In this document: positions 35,494 to 43,944 of the stretch, in pieces | Layout of the letters: each line of letters starts with the position of its first letter | How positions within the stretch are numbered: position 1 is the stretch's first letter | Origin: Anaerosomatales bacterium | Lineage (GTDB): Bacteria > Actinomycetota > Coriobacteriia > Anaerosomatales > SLCP01 | Assembly (NCBI GenBank): GCA_029210645.1 | Contig: JARGFT010000004.1 | Span: 69,898-133,897 of the forward strand | Reading direction: 5' to 3' | DNA length: 64,000 nucleotides | The notes under the pieces: generated by a model | Seen by the model: the letters and a program-made list of their open reading frames with translations, nothing else | What the model was told of the DNA's origin: nothing | The model's database searches: none | Made by a program: the position numbers and the translations under genes

Positions 35494-36708
35494 ATGCATC
35501 GCGGCCGCGCATATCTCGCGTCTCTCCTCGTCTTCCTCTTCGTCCTCTCCTCGGTATCCCTCGCCCCCGGAGTGACGCGCGAGGACATCGAGGCCTCCCG
35601 ACAACGGGCCGAGCAGGCCCGCGAAGCCGCCAAGGCGGCCGAGGAGCGCGCTTCCGAGCTGCGCAAAGAGACCGAGGCGCTCGACAAGACCATCAGCGAG
35701 ATAGGTGGTCAGATCCGCGAGCTCGACCCCCAGATCGCCGAGGCGACCGCCCGGACACAGCGACTTCTCGGCGAGGTCCGCGATCTGGAGGCGAAGGTCG
35801 CCGACAAGGAAGCCGAGATCGCCGAGACCGAGGCGGAGTACGACTTCCAGCAGGAACTCCTGAACGAGCGGATGACCACGACGTACAAGCAGGGCACCTT
35901 CTTCTACTTCGATCTTCTGCTGGACGCCAAGACCATCAATGACCTCATCACGCGAACGACACTGGTCCAGCGCATCATCAGCTCCAACAACGACATGGCG
36001 GTCCAGCTGATACACACCGGCAAGCAGCTCGAGTCAGCGCGCGCCGAGCTGGAGCGTGCGTTGCAGACCGCGGCGCAGAAGCGCGCGGAGGCCGCAGCGG
36101 TCGAGAAGAACCTCCGTTCGATGCGCTCGCAGCGCCAGTCCGCGCTCAACGGCCAGAAGGCGGCACAGAACCAGAAGTCCGCGCTGATGCAGGCGAGCGA
36201 GAAGGATGCCGAGCGCTACAAGCAGCAGGCCGAGGAGGAAGAGGCGGCGGCGCGGCGCATGGAAGCCGAGCTGCGTGCCGCAGCTTCGCGCGGTTCCGGA
36301 CAGTACCAGGGCGGCGTGATGGCCTGGCCCGTACCGGGCGGCTCGCTGAGCTCGGCGTACGGCTGGCGGACGCATCCGATCTTCGGTTCGCGACGGATGC
36401 ACCACGGGATCGACATCAGCCGGGGCGGAGGAACGATCGTCGCAGCCGGTGACGGCACCGTGATCCGGGCGAGCTACGGGTGGAACGGCGGCTACGGCAA
36501 CATCATCGTGATCGACCATGGCGACGGCCTCACGACCCTGTATGCGCACATCCTGGACGGAGGCCTGAAGGTCTCGAACGGCCAGTCAGTCACGAAGGGT
36601 CAGGCTATCGCACTCGTGGGGTCGACCGGCTATTCGACCGGCCCGCACCTGCACTTCGAGGTCCGCGTCAACGGCGCGTCGACCAACCCGATGGCCTACG
36701 TGCAGTAG
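35494..36708 (+). CDS. Secreted M23 peptidase with coiled coil (EnvC/LytM-like)
   Basis: 404 aa. A signal peptide is at residues 1-28, followed by a long Glu/Ala/Arg-rich coiled coil (about 28-270) and a C-terminal M23 zinc endopeptidase. The metal motifs are complete: HHGIDI (HxxxD) and HLHFEV (HxH), with [18 protein letters not shown] typical of active enzymes. Such proteins cut peptidoglycan cross-bridges or activate amidases during division. GGAGG lies 10 nt before ATG 35494. Confidence 0.92.
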   Translation: MHRGRAYLASLLVFLFVLSSVSLAPGVTREDIEASRQRAEQAREAAKAAEERASELRKETEALDKTISEIGGQIRELDPQIAEATARTQRLLGEVRDLEAKVADKEAEIAETEAEYDFQQELLNERMTTTYKQGTFFYFDLLLDAKTINDLITRTTLVQRIISSNNDMAVQLIHTGKQLESARAELERALQTAAQKRAEAAAVEKNLRSMRSQRQSALNGQKAAQNQKSALMQASEKDAERYKQQAEEEEAAARRMEAELRAAASRGSGQYQGGVMAWPVPGGSLSSAYGWRTHPIFGSRRMHHGIDISRGGGTIVAAGDGTVIRASYGWNGGYGNIIVIDHGDGLTTLYAHILDGGLKVSNGQSVTKGQAIALVGSTGYSTGPHLHFEVRVNGASTNPMAYVQ

Positions 36709-36756
36709 AACCCCGGCGTCTCCGCCCGACTCGGGCAGCTGAACTCACGCAGCACG

Positions 36757-37326
36757 CTACTCGCGCGTGTTGAACTCGTTCATCGCCGAGGCGACCCCGT
36801 GCTCGATGATGTGCAACACCGCCTGCTCGCCGAGCACCACGGCCTCTCCGAGCTTCTCGGCCGCGATGCGCCCCATGGGCTCGAGCACGTAGTCGGCGGG
36901 GTCCTGGCGCCCGGGGGGGCGCCCGACACCGATCCGCACCCGCAGGTACTCCCCGCTGCCGAGCCGCTGGTGCAGCGAGCGCAGGCCGTTGTGGCCGCCG
37001 TGCCCGCCGCCGGACTTCACCCGGATGCTTCCCTCGGGAAGGTCGATATCGTCGTGCACGACGATCAGCCGCTCGAGCGGCACCTCGTAGTGGTCGACGA
37101 GGCGGCCGACCGGACTGCCGGAGACGTTCATGAATGACTGAGGCTTGGCGAGCACCACGTCGGCATCGCCCGCCCGGACGACCGAGGTCCTCGCGCCGGC
37201 CTCGTCCTTCCAGTAGGCGGCGCGGAGTTCCTCGGCAAGGTGATCGACCACCATGAAGCCCGCGTTGTGGCGGGTGAGCTCGTAGCGCGGGCCAGGATTA
37301 CCCAGGCCCGCCACCAGATAGACCAT
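36757..37326 (-). CDS. pth: Peptidyl-tRNA hydrolase
   Basis: Releases peptides from peptidyl-tRNA. 189 aa; motifs are VAGLGNPGPRYELTRHNAGF (catalytic His and Asn), KPQSFMNVSG, HDDIDLPEG and SGGGHGGHNGLRS. ATG 37326 sits just after the rplY stop with GAGGAGG 10 nt upstream. The ctc-pth pair matches the Bacillus ctc-spoVC order. A small hairpin (GCCCG-act-CGGGC, 36724-36736) separates it from the convergent M23 gene. Confidence 0.96.
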   Translation of the reverse strand: MVYLVAGLGNPGPRYELTRHNAGFMVVDHLAEELRAAYWKDEAGARTSVVRAGDADVVLAKPQSFMNVSGSPVGRLVDHYEVPLERLIVVHDDIDLPEGSIRVKSGGGHGGHNGLRSLHQRLGSGEYLRVRIGVGRPPGRQDPADYVLEPMGRIAAEKLGEAVVLGEQAVLHIIEHGVASAMNEFNTRE

Positions 37327-37332
37327 GCGGCC

Positions 37333-37983
37333 CTAGGCCTCCTCGGATGACTCCTCGGAAGCCTCCTCGCCGATGACCTCGGGTTCCGCGACCTCCTCGG
37401 CCAGCTCTTCCTCGGTGGGCTCGAGCGTCGGGACCGTCACCGAGCAGACAACGCCTTCGGGATCGTCGGTGATCTCGACACCCTCGGGTGCGACCAGATC
37501 TGCGACGGTGATCGCGTGGCCCATCTCGAGCTCGGAGATGTCTACGTCGATCGAATCAGGAAGATCGGCGGGAAGCGCCTCGACCATGACCTCGCGCATG
37601 CTGTGCATGAGCACGCCGCCGGCCTTCACGCCGGGGGAGTCGCCCACGAAGTTGAAGGACAGGGTGGCCTGCAGCTTCTGGTCCATACGGATGGCGAGGA
37701 AGTCGACGTGAAGGATGTTGCCCTTCACGGGGCTGTGCTGGACCTCGCGGATGACTGCGTTGACGGGCTTCTTCTCCGCCTCAAGCGCGATGGAGACGAT
37801 AGTCGAGCCGGCACCGTGGTGAGCCATCATGAGCTCGAACTCGTGACGGTCGAGCGCGAGCGACACGGTGTCGCGCGCCGGCCCGTACAGAACCGCGGGG
37901 ATCTCGCTCGAGCCGGCGAGGCGCCGGTTCTGCTTGCCCGTGGTCTCGCGGACCCGTGCTTGGATGTGAGCGGATTCGGTCAT
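37333..37983 (-). CDS. rplY: Ribosomal protein L25/general stress protein Ctc
   Basis: 5S rRNA-binding L25, long (Ctc/TL5) form of 216 aa. The N-terminal L25 domain (residues 1-95) has NRRLAGSSEIPAVLYG. A beta-rich C-terminal domain follows (100-185), then a highly acidic tail (EEELAEEVAEPEVIGEEASEESSEEA pattern). AAAGGAG precedes ATG 37983. It lies between prs and pth as in Bacillus. Confidence 0.94.
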   Translation of the reverse strand: MTESAHIQARVRETTGKQNRRLAGSSEIPAVLYGPARDTVSLALDRHEFELMMAHHGAGSTIVSIALEAEKKPVNAVIREVQHSPVKGNILHVDFLAIRMDQKLQATLSFNFVGDSPGVKAGGVLMHSMREVMVEALPADLPDSIDVDISELEMGHAITVADLVAPEGVEITDDPEGVVCSVTVPTLEPTEEELAEEVAEPEVIGEEASEESSEEA

Positions 37984-38035
37984 GCGTTCCGTTCTCCTTT
38001 CGAATGCCGTCGTCCGGCGGGCCCGGACGCGGCCG

Positions 38036-38998
38036 TCAGAGCTGGAAGTCCGGGTCGAACAGCTCAGACACTGACTCGTTGTTGTACACGTTCTGGATAG
38101 CGCGCGCGAACAGCGGCGCGACGCTCAGTACTCGTATCTTCCCTCCGCGCCGGTCCTCGGGAACGGGCAACGTGTTCGTCACCACGACCTCGCAGATCGG
38201 CGATGCTTCCATGCGCTCGTACGCGGGACCGGAGAAGATGCCGTGCGTCGCCGTCACGTACACCGACTTCGCGCCCTTCTGCATCAGGCTCTTCGCACCC
38301 TCTGTCACCGAGCCTGCCGTGTCGATCATGTCGTCGATCACGATGCAGGTGCGTCCCTCCACCTCGCCGATGACGTGCGTGATCTCGGCGACGTTGTGCT
38401 CCGGTCGACCCTTGTGCATGATCGCCAGACTCGCTCCGCACATGTCGGCGAACTTCTTGGCGACCTTCACGCGGCCGACGTCCGGTGACACGATACACAG
38501 GTTCTCGAGCTCGAGGCTCTCGAAGTAGTCGGAGAGGATCGGCAGCGCGGTCAGGTGGTTCACGGGCTGATCGAAGAAGCCCTGGATCTGACCTTGGTGC
38601 AGGTCCATCGCGATGACCTTGTCGATCCCGGCCGTGGTCATCAGATCGGCCACGAGCTTCGCGGTGATCGGCTCGCGCGCTGCTGACTTCTTATCTTGGC
38701 GGGCGTAACCGTAGTGACTGACGACAGCGGTGATGCTGCGTGCCGAGGCGCGCTTGCCCGCATCGGCCATGATCAGCATCTCCATGATCGAGTCGTTGAC
38801 CGGGTTGCACGCCGACTGGATCAGGAACACGTCGGCGCCGCGAACGCTCTCGAGATAGCGCACGTAGATCTCACCGTTAGCGAACTTCGAGATCTTCACG
38901 TTGCCCAGTTCGATGCCGAGATGCTTCGCAACGTCCTCCGCGAGCTCGCGGTTGGACGTGCCGCTGAACACCATCATCCGCCTGCCGGTCTCGCTCAT
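38036..38998 (-). CDS. prs: Ribose-phosphate pyrophosphokinase
   Basis: Makes PRPP from ribose 5-phosphate and ATP. 320 aa. GTSNRELAEDVAKHLG is at the N-terminus, DLHQGQIQGFFDQPVNHL in the middle, and the PRPP loop is VIDDMIDTAGS. ATG 38998 overlaps the glmU stop (ATGA), so the pair is coupled. Confidence 0.97.
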   Translation of the reverse strand: MSETGRRMMVFSGTSNRELAEDVAKHLGIELGNVKISKFANGEIYVRYLESVRGADVFLIQSACNPVNDSIMEMLIMADAGKRASARSITAVVSHYGYARQDKKSAAREPITAKLVADLMTTAGIDKVIAMDLHQGQIQGFFDQPVNHLTALPILSDYFESLELENLCIVSPDVGRVKVAKKFADMCGASLAIMHKGRPEHNVAEITHVIGEVEGRTCIVIDDMIDTAGSVTEGAKSLMQKGAKSVYVTATHGIFSGPAYERMEASPICEVVVTNTLPVPEDRRGGKIRVLSVAPLFARAIQNVYNNESVSELFDPDFQL

Positions 38999-40395
38999 CG
39001 CTCGCCTTCCGCCTCGGTCTGCCTGTCGGGCGCGGCGCGGGTGCTTCGCCGAACCGCCCAGCCCTCGATCTCGCGTTGGTCACACCGCTCGATCGCGAGC
39101 GATCCGGCCTTCACGTCACGCGCGATCGCGCTCGCTGCGGCGGTAACCGCACCGGCGCCGATCGTCACAGGGGCCACCAGCATGGTATCAGAGCCGATGA
39201 ACGCGCCGTCCTCTATCACGGTGCGATGCTTGCGGAACCCGTCGTAGTTGCACGTTATCGTGCCCGCGCCCACGTTGACCTCGGCGCCGATGGTCGCATC
39301 GCCGATGTAGGAAAGGTGGGGCACCTTGGAACCTTCCCCCACCGTGGAGTTCTTTATCTCTACGCAGGTGCCGGCCTTCGAGTTCTTGCCGAGTACCGCT
39401 CCCGGCCGCAGGTAGGCCACGGGGCCGACACTCGCTCCCGGGCCGACCTGGGCACTGATGAGCACCGAGGAGTCGACGACCGCCCCGTCGGCGATGTGCG
39501 AGTCGGTCACTCGCGTATCGGGTCCGAGCGTCACGCCCGTGCCGATGCTGGTCTGTCCCATGAGGAACGTCATCGGCATGATCTCGGTGTCCCGCCCGAT
39601 CTCTACGTCCGGGCCGATCCACACAAGATCCGGGTCGGTCATCGTGACGCCGGCCAGCAGGTGCTCCCGGTTGATGCGGCGCTGCATGACCTTCGTCGCC
39701 TCGGCAAGCTGGACCCGGGAGTTGATGCCGAGCGTCTCCTGCGGGTCCTCGACCGTGACCGTGGCGACCCCGAGCCCCTCGGTCACGAAGAGCGAGATCA
39801 TATCGGTCAGGTAGAACTCCCCTTGGGCGTTGTCGGTATCCAGCCGGTCGAGGTGCTCGAAGAGCGCGGCCGCATCGAAGCAGTAGGTGCCGGTGTTGAC
39901 CTCGTCGATGGCGCACTGGTCGGAGGAGCAGTCCTTCTGCTCCACGATGGCCGAAACGCCACCCTCGACGTCCCGCACGATACGCCCGTAGCCGACCGGG
40001 TCACCGAGATGCGCCGTCAACACCACCGCCGCGGCGCCGGCGCTCTCGCGTTCCGCGACGAGCTCGGCGATCGTCTCAGGGCGGATCAGCGGAGAGTCGC
40101 CCGAGAGGACGAGCAGCGATCCCGAGTCGGCAAGTGCTCCACGCGCGCACATGACGGCATGGCCCGTTCCCAGCTGGCGGTCCTGGCGCACGCACTCGAC
40201 ATCGCCGAGCAGCTCCTCGACCACCTCGGCGCGGTGACCCGTGACGACTACGACACGATCGCAGCCCGCCGTGCGCGCGGCGTCGACGACGTAGCTCACC
40301 ATGGGCACACCGAGCACCTCATGGGCGACCTTGGGCAGGTCTGACTTCATGCGGGTACCCTCGCCGGCGGCGAGTATCAGTGCGGTCGCGCCCAT
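38995..40395 (-). CDS. glmU: Bifunctional GlmU: GlcNAc-1-P uridyltransferase/GlcN-1-P acetyltransferase
   Basis: Makes UDP-GlcNAc for the cell wall. The N-terminal nucleotidyltransferase has LAAGEGTRMKSDLPK, GTGHAV and SGDSPL. A left-handed beta-helix of hexapeptide repeats (about residues 260-440) carries the acetyltransferase site (NYDGFRKHRT). Length is 466 aa. The last 25 residues are Arg-rich and not conserved in the family. AAGGAG lies upstream of ATG 40395. It follows tRNA-Gln with a CCCGGG/CCCGGG dyad (40421-40440) between. Confidence 0.96.
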   Translation of the reverse strand: MGATALILAAGEGTRMKSDLPKVAHEVLGVPMVSYVVDAARTAGCDRVVVVTGHRAEVVEELLGDVECVRQDRQLGTGHAVMCARGALADSGSLLVLSGDSPLIRPETIAELVAERESAGAAAVVLTAHLGDPVGYGRIVRDVEGGVSAIVEQKDCSSDQCAIDEVNTGTYCFDAAALFEHLDRLDTDNAQGEFYLTDMISLFVTEGLGVATVTVEDPQETLGINSRVQLAEATKVMQRRINREHLLAGVTMTDPDLVWIGPDVEIGRDTEIMPMTFLMGQTSIGTGVTLGPDTRVTDSHIADGAVVDSSVLISAQVGPGASVGPVAYLRPGAVLGKNSKAGTCVEIKNSTVGEGSKVPHLSYIGDATIGAEVNVGAGTITCNYDGFRKHRTVIEDGAFIGSDTMLVAPVTIGAGAVTAAASAIARDVKAGSLAIERCDQREIEGWAVRRSTRAAPDRQTEAEGER

Positions 40396-40452
40396 GGTGT
40401 GCTCCTTAGGCGTCGGGGTTCCCGGGCTCAGCCACCCGGGTCGCGTGTCTGA

Positions 40453-40527
40453 TGGCTGGGGCGGTAGGATTCGAACCTACGAATGGCGGATCCAAAGTCC
40501 GCTGCCTTACCGCTTGGCTACGCCCCA
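40453..40527 (-). tRNA. tRNA-Gln (anticodon TTG), CCA encoded
   Basis: The minus strand folds as a cloverleaf. Acceptor TGGGGCG pairs with CGCCCCA. The D-arm is GCC-AAGCGGTAA-GGC and the anticodon stem GCGGA/TCCGC has loop CTTTGGA (anticodon TTG). The T-arm is TAGG-TTCGAAT-CCTA. Discriminator G (40456) is followed by an encoded CCA (40455-40453). Confidence 0.96.
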
Positions 40528-40538
40528 GAGCACACCGA

Positions 40539-40568
40539 AGTGTAGGTAAGGGCCGCGCCGCAGGTCAA
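40539..40568 (-). promoter_or_regulatory. Promoter of tRNA-Gln
   Basis: On the minus strand TTGACC (40568-40563), an 18-bp spacer, then TACACT (40544-40539). The start would fall only about 5 nt before the mature tRNA 5' end. Confidence 0.6.
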
Positions 40569-40583
40569 ATCACGCACGCACGC

Positions 40584-40605
40584 CGAGGGAGGCTATGCCT
40601 CCTCG
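40584..40605 (-). terminator. Hairpin spanning the spoVG stop codon
   Basis: On the minus strand CGAG-GAGGC, ATA loop, GCCTC-C-CTCG gives nine pairs with one bulged C. The spoVG stop TAG lies in the loop. It directly precedes the tRNA-Gln promoter and so could separate the two transcripts. Confidence 0.5.
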
Positions 40606-40886
40606 CGTGCCCCTACCGAGGCGAACGCCTCGATGCCACCGTCCGCCTCGAACTGCTCGAGGACAGCCTCCTGAAGATGCTCCCGCGCCTCGGCGTTGAT
40701 GGGGTGGCAGATGTCGCGAAACTCCCCGTTAGGAAGCTTGCGCGAGGGCATGGCAACGAACACGCCCTTGTCTCCGTTCACCACCCTCAGGTCATGGATG
40801 ACGAATGCGTCGTCTATCACGATACTGGCGATCGCGCACACCTTGTTCATGGACACGGGTCGAAGCGTTACCTTTGTGATGTCCAT
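40593..40886 (-). CDS. spoVG: SpoVG family RNA-binding regulator
   Basis: 97 aa, with MDITKVTLRPV, FVIHDLRVVNGDKGVFVAMPSRK and FRDICHPINAEAR, nearly identical to SpoVG throughout. In Firmicutes it is an RNA/DNA-binding regulator; its presence does not imply sporulation here. It lies between glmU (with tRNA-Gln inserted) and the nucleotidyltransferase, as in the Bacillus spoVG-glmU order. A short dyad, GTGTC-N6-GACAC (40914-40929), sits upstream and could be a control site. Confidence 0.96.
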   Translation of the reverse strand: MDITKVTLRPVSMNKVCAIASIVIDDAFVIHDLRVVNGDKGVFVAMPSRKLPNGEFRDICHPINAEAREHLQEAVLEQFEADGGIEAFASVGAREEA

Positions 40887-40969
40887 CGGTTCCCCCCACG
40901 CATTGCGCTTTCAGTGTCGTGCGTGACACCGGACCGCCCGCCCCCACGGGCGCTCCGTACTCACTATGG

Positions 40970-41749
40970 TTATTCCCTCTCGGCGGGGCCGTTCCTTCCG
41001 CTCGTGCGTGAGTAGAGCACGCGTTCGGCGACGATCACGTCGACCGGCTTGTCGACATCCGCACCGATCGACGCCTCGCTCGTGTAGACGGCCGCCCCGG
41101 TGCCGCCGATGAGCTCCCCGAGTTTCGCCTCCACCTCGGCCACGGTGAGCTTGCCGAGCACGAGGCGAAAGACGAACCGGGGCCCGATGACCCGGGCCAT
41201 CGCGAGCGGGTTCTTCCGGGTAGCGAAGATGCGCCCACCGATCTCCCGGTTACGATCGAGGAGCAGCGGTTCGACGAGCATCATGTTGCCGCCGGTCACC
41301 TTGCCGTCGGCCAGACGCACGAAGGTGCGCTCGCTGCCGGGGTACTGCTCGATCATGTCCGCCTCACGGATGAGCGGGTAGGTCGCCTGGGCACCGGTCT
41401 CCAAGCTCTTGCGGACGAAGGAGTCGACGGCCTCGGCGGTCAGCGCGGGGATGTCGCCTGTGACGAGAAGTACCTGGCGGTCGGCGCGAAACGCCCCGAT
41501 ACCGGCGATGATGTTCTCGACGAACGACCCGTTGGAGACCACGAGCTTGCCCGCGCGGTCGACCCATGCGCCGAGGTTCTCCGCGGTCGGAACCACCACG
41601 GCCACTTCGTGTATGGTCTCGGCGGCATTCAGCGCGTCGAGCACCCACTCCACCATCGGCTTGCCGGCAATCGGTAGCAGCCCCTTGAAGCGGCACGAGG
41701 GGTCGAGCACCGCACCGTCGCCTCCGGCGAGAACTACCGCGTCGACCAT
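40970..41749 (-). CDS. MobA-like NTP transferase domain protein
   Basis: 259 aa. The nucleotidyltransferase signature AVVLAGGDGAVLDPSCRFKGLLPIAGKPMVEW opens the protein, with VTGDIPAL carrying a metal-binding Asp and a second Asp region near DKPVDVI. The exact nucleotide and acceptor are unknown. It occupies the place of purR-yabJ in the Bacillus order, between spoVG and ispE, and starts 3 nt after the ispE stop. Candidate substrates are sugar or lipid phosphates (inference). Confidence 0.8.
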   Translation of the reverse strand: MVDAVVLAGGDGAVLDPSCRFKGLLPIAGKPMVEWVLDALNAAETIHEVAVVVPTAENLGAWVDRAGKLVVSNGSFVENIIAGIGAFRADRQVLLVTGDIPALTAEAVDSFVRKSLETGAQATYPLIREADMIEQYPGSERTFVRLADGKVTGGNMMLVEPLLLDRNREIGGRIFATRKNPLAMARVIGPRFVFRLVLGKLTVAEVEAKLGELIGGTGAAVYTSEASIGADVDKPVDVIVAERVLYSRTSGRNGPAERE

Positions 41750-41752
41750 CGC

Positions 41753-42643
41753 TCACTCACCTTCCGTCACCGTCACGCCAGCCGCGACGGTACGTGCAGT
41801 CGCACCCCACAGGCCCCGCGCGGTGGCCCGGGACACCACGGTGTGCGCGGCATCGGCCGAATCGCATACCGCGAAGACCGCCGACCCGCTACCCGCCATC
41901 GCAGCGCCGAGGACACCCGGCTCGTCCTGAAGGAATGCTAGCGCGTCGCCCACCTCCGGCACCAGCCCCACAGACGCTGCGGTCATGTTGTTGAAGAGGG
42001 CGTCGGCGACCCGGGCAGGGTCTCCCGTCTCGCACGCCGAGACCAGCGCGGCAGGGCCGGGTACCGTCTCCGAAGGCATCCGGTCGAATGCGGCGTACGC
42101 AGCACCCGTGGGGACAGGAACAGGCGGCCTGACGATCGCGAGGTCGAGAGCGGGAGTGGGCAGTACGCTGTCGAGGACGTCACCCCGCCCGGTCAGCAGT
42201 GCCGTTCCGGCTCCGAGGAAGAAGGGCACGTCGGCGCCGAGCGTGGCGGCAACCTCGGTCAGGCGCGGAAGTGCGTCTGCACCGAGTCCCCAACGGTGCG
42301 CCAACCCGAGGAGCACCGCCGCCGCATCGCTGCTCGCGCCGCCGAGCCCCGCCTGTGCGGGAATCCGCTTCACGATGCGGATCGCCACCCGCGGGTCGCG
42401 AGCCACCGCCAGACCGAGCGCCTGTGCCGCCCGGTAGGCCAGGTTCTCCTCGGCAGGAAGATCGAGATCGGGCTCCGTGGTCACGGTAAGCTCCGGAGCG
42501 TCCTCGAGCACGACCTCGTCTGAGAGGGAGATGGTCTGGAGCACCGTGTCGACGTCGTGGTAGCCGTCCGCACGACACCCGCCGACGGCGAGGTAGAGGT
42601 TGACCTTTGCCGGTGCACGGACGACCGTGCGGCCCTCACTCAC
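41753..42643 (-). CDS. ispE: 4-diphosphocytidyl-2-C-methyl-D-erythritol kinase
   Basis: GHMP kinase of the MEP isoprenoid pathway. RAPAKVNLYLAV is at the N-terminus, the ATP loop is PAQAGLGGASSDAAAVL and the C-terminal motif is GAAMAGSGSAVFA. GTG 42643 gives 296 aa, normal for IspE, with GGAGGAG about 12 nt upstream. The open frame extends further but without homologous sequence. Confidence 0.93.
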   Translation of the reverse strand: MSEGRTVVRAPAKVNLYLAVGGCRADGYHDVDTVLQTISLSDEVVLEDAPELTVTTEPDLDLPAEENLAYRAAQALGLAVARDPRVAIRIVKRIPAQAGLGGASSDAAAVLLGLAHRWGLGADALPRLTEVAATLGADVPFFLGAGTALLTGRGDVLDSVLPTPALDLAIVRPPVPVPTGAAYAAFDRMPSETVPGPAALVSACETGDPARVADALFNNMTAASVGLVPEVGDALAFLQDEPGVLGAAMAGSGSAVFAVCDSADAAHTVVSRATARGLWGATARTVAAGVTVTEGE

Positions 42644-42725
42644 CCGGAATACAGCTCCTCCAACACGAAGGCGCGGAGCACGAACCGGCTCCACGCCTTC
42701 ACTACGCACACGACGGGTTGGGCGA

Positions 42726-43007
42726 CTAGTTGAGCCACGGGAGCAGGTTCTCCCCGCTCTCGCAGTGGCTGAGCTCGACCGTGCCGGTGAGAACGTCAAC
42801 GTAGCTGTAGGAGACGCGCGCCGTACGGTCCCGCTTCTCCTCGACCCGGACCACGAACAGGCTCGGATGCGTCTGCTCGAGGATCCCCTCACGCTCAAGT
42901 ATCTTCGAGCGCCCCATATTGGCCTTCAGGCGCATCCGGGTCCCCATGAGACCCTCAAGATCGGTGCGTATACGCCCGACGACCTCGGTCTGACGTGCTA
43001 CATCCAT
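42726..43007 (-). CDS. veg: Veg family protein
   Basis: 93 aa, small SH3-like protein of the Veg family, linked to biofilm regulation in Bacillus subtilis. IRTDLEGLMGTRMRLKANMGRSK and the middle ILEQTHPSLFVVRVEE are the hallmark. It has its own strong promoter at 43038-43066, as does veg of Bacillus. It lies between rsmA and ispE. Confidence 0.93.
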   Translation of the reverse strand: MDVARQTEVVGRIRTDLEGLMGTRMRLKANMGRSKILEREGILEQTHPSLFVVRVEEKRDRTARVSYSYVDVLTGTVELSHCESGENLLPWLN

Positions 43008-43037
43008 GCAGTTGGCCTCCTTCTATACCAAACCCGC

Positions 43038-43066
43038 AGTATAGCGCAGGAGGTTGCAAAACTCAA
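43038..43066 (-). promoter_or_regulatory. Strong sigma-70-type promoter of veg
   Basis: On the minus strand TTGAGT (43066-43061), exactly 17 bp, then TATACT (43043-43038). The -35 overlaps the last codons of rsmA. Transcription would start near 43031, giving a 24-nt leader with AAGGAGG. Confidence 0.75.
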
Positions 43067-43929
43067 GGTAGAAGGCCAAATCGGATGGCGGCCTCTCCGA
43101 GCCGCAGAAACTCCGTTACCTTCAGAGTTTCCGCCCGTCTGGCCCCGTCGAGGAGTGCCGAGGCAAGGACGGCGTCGATGACATCGGCGGGCACGCCGAG
43201 TGTCGAACGGACCGAGTTGCGCAGCGTCTTGCGCCGCTGGGCGAAGGCCGCGTCGGCCATGCAGGCGGCCGCTTCCACGTACTCCGGAGGCGCCGGGGCA
43301 TCCACCCGCTCGAGCCTCAGGACCGCCGAATCAACCCGGGGCGGGGGCAGGAAACAGGCGGGCGGGACGTTGAAGCGCCCCGCGGTCCGGGCGTGCAGGT
43401 TGAGCTTGACGGTGTAAGCGCCGTACTCCTTGCAGCCGGGTGAGGCCGACATGCGGTCGGCCACCTCCGACTGCACCATCACGACCGCGAAACGCAGCGA
43501 CGGCAGCACCTCGAAGAAGCGCAACACGACCGTGGCGGCAACCGCGTACGGCAGGTTGGCGACGAGCGCGACCGGCGGGCCGGCGGGTGTCTCGAGCGCT
43601 GTCGGCGAGACGTTGACCGCATCAGCATGCACGATCCGGAGCGTGTCGTACCCGGCAGTAGTGTCCGCGAGCACCTCAAGCAGGCGGCTGTCGCGCTCCA
43701 CGGCAACGACGGACCCCGCGGCCTCGCACAGAGCGACGGTGAGCGTGCCGATGCCGGGTCCGATCTCGAGGACCGCCTCATCACCCTGAAGGTCTGCGAG
43801 CGCGAGAATCCGACCGACCACGTTGTCGTCGATGAGAAAGTGCTGGCCGAGCGACTTGCGGGTCTGGATGTCGTGGGCGCGCAGAACCGCGATCGTGGCG
43901 CCGGGTGTGGCGAGCCGCGAGTGGGCCAC
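43063..43929 (-). CDS. rsmA: 16S rRNA (A1518/A1519) dimethyltransferase
   Basis: KsgA, SAM-dependent dimethylation of two adenines near the 16S 3' end. Motifs are KSLGQHFLID, VLEIGPGIGTLT (SAM), VAVERD, NLPY and the C-terminal RRKTLRNSV. 288 aa. GTG 43929 has GAGGAGG at suitable distance. It sits 15 nt after yabE, as in Bacillus except that rnmV is missing. Confidence 0.96.
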   Translation of the reverse strand: MAHSRLATPGATIAVLRAHDIQTRKSLGQHFLIDDNVVGRILALADLQGDEAVLEIGPGIGTLTVALCEAAGSVVAVERDSRLLEVLADTTAGYDTLRIVHADAVNVSPTALETPAGPPVALVANLPYAVAATVVLRFFEVLPSLRFAVVMVQSEVADRMSASPGCKEYGAYTVKLNLHARTAGRFNVPPACFLPPPRVDSAVLRLERVDAPAPPEYVEAAACMADAAFAQRRKTLRNSVRSTLGVPADVIDAVLASALLDGARRAETLKVTEFLRLGEAAIRFGLLP

Positions 43930-43944
43930 GGGCCTCCTCCTCGC

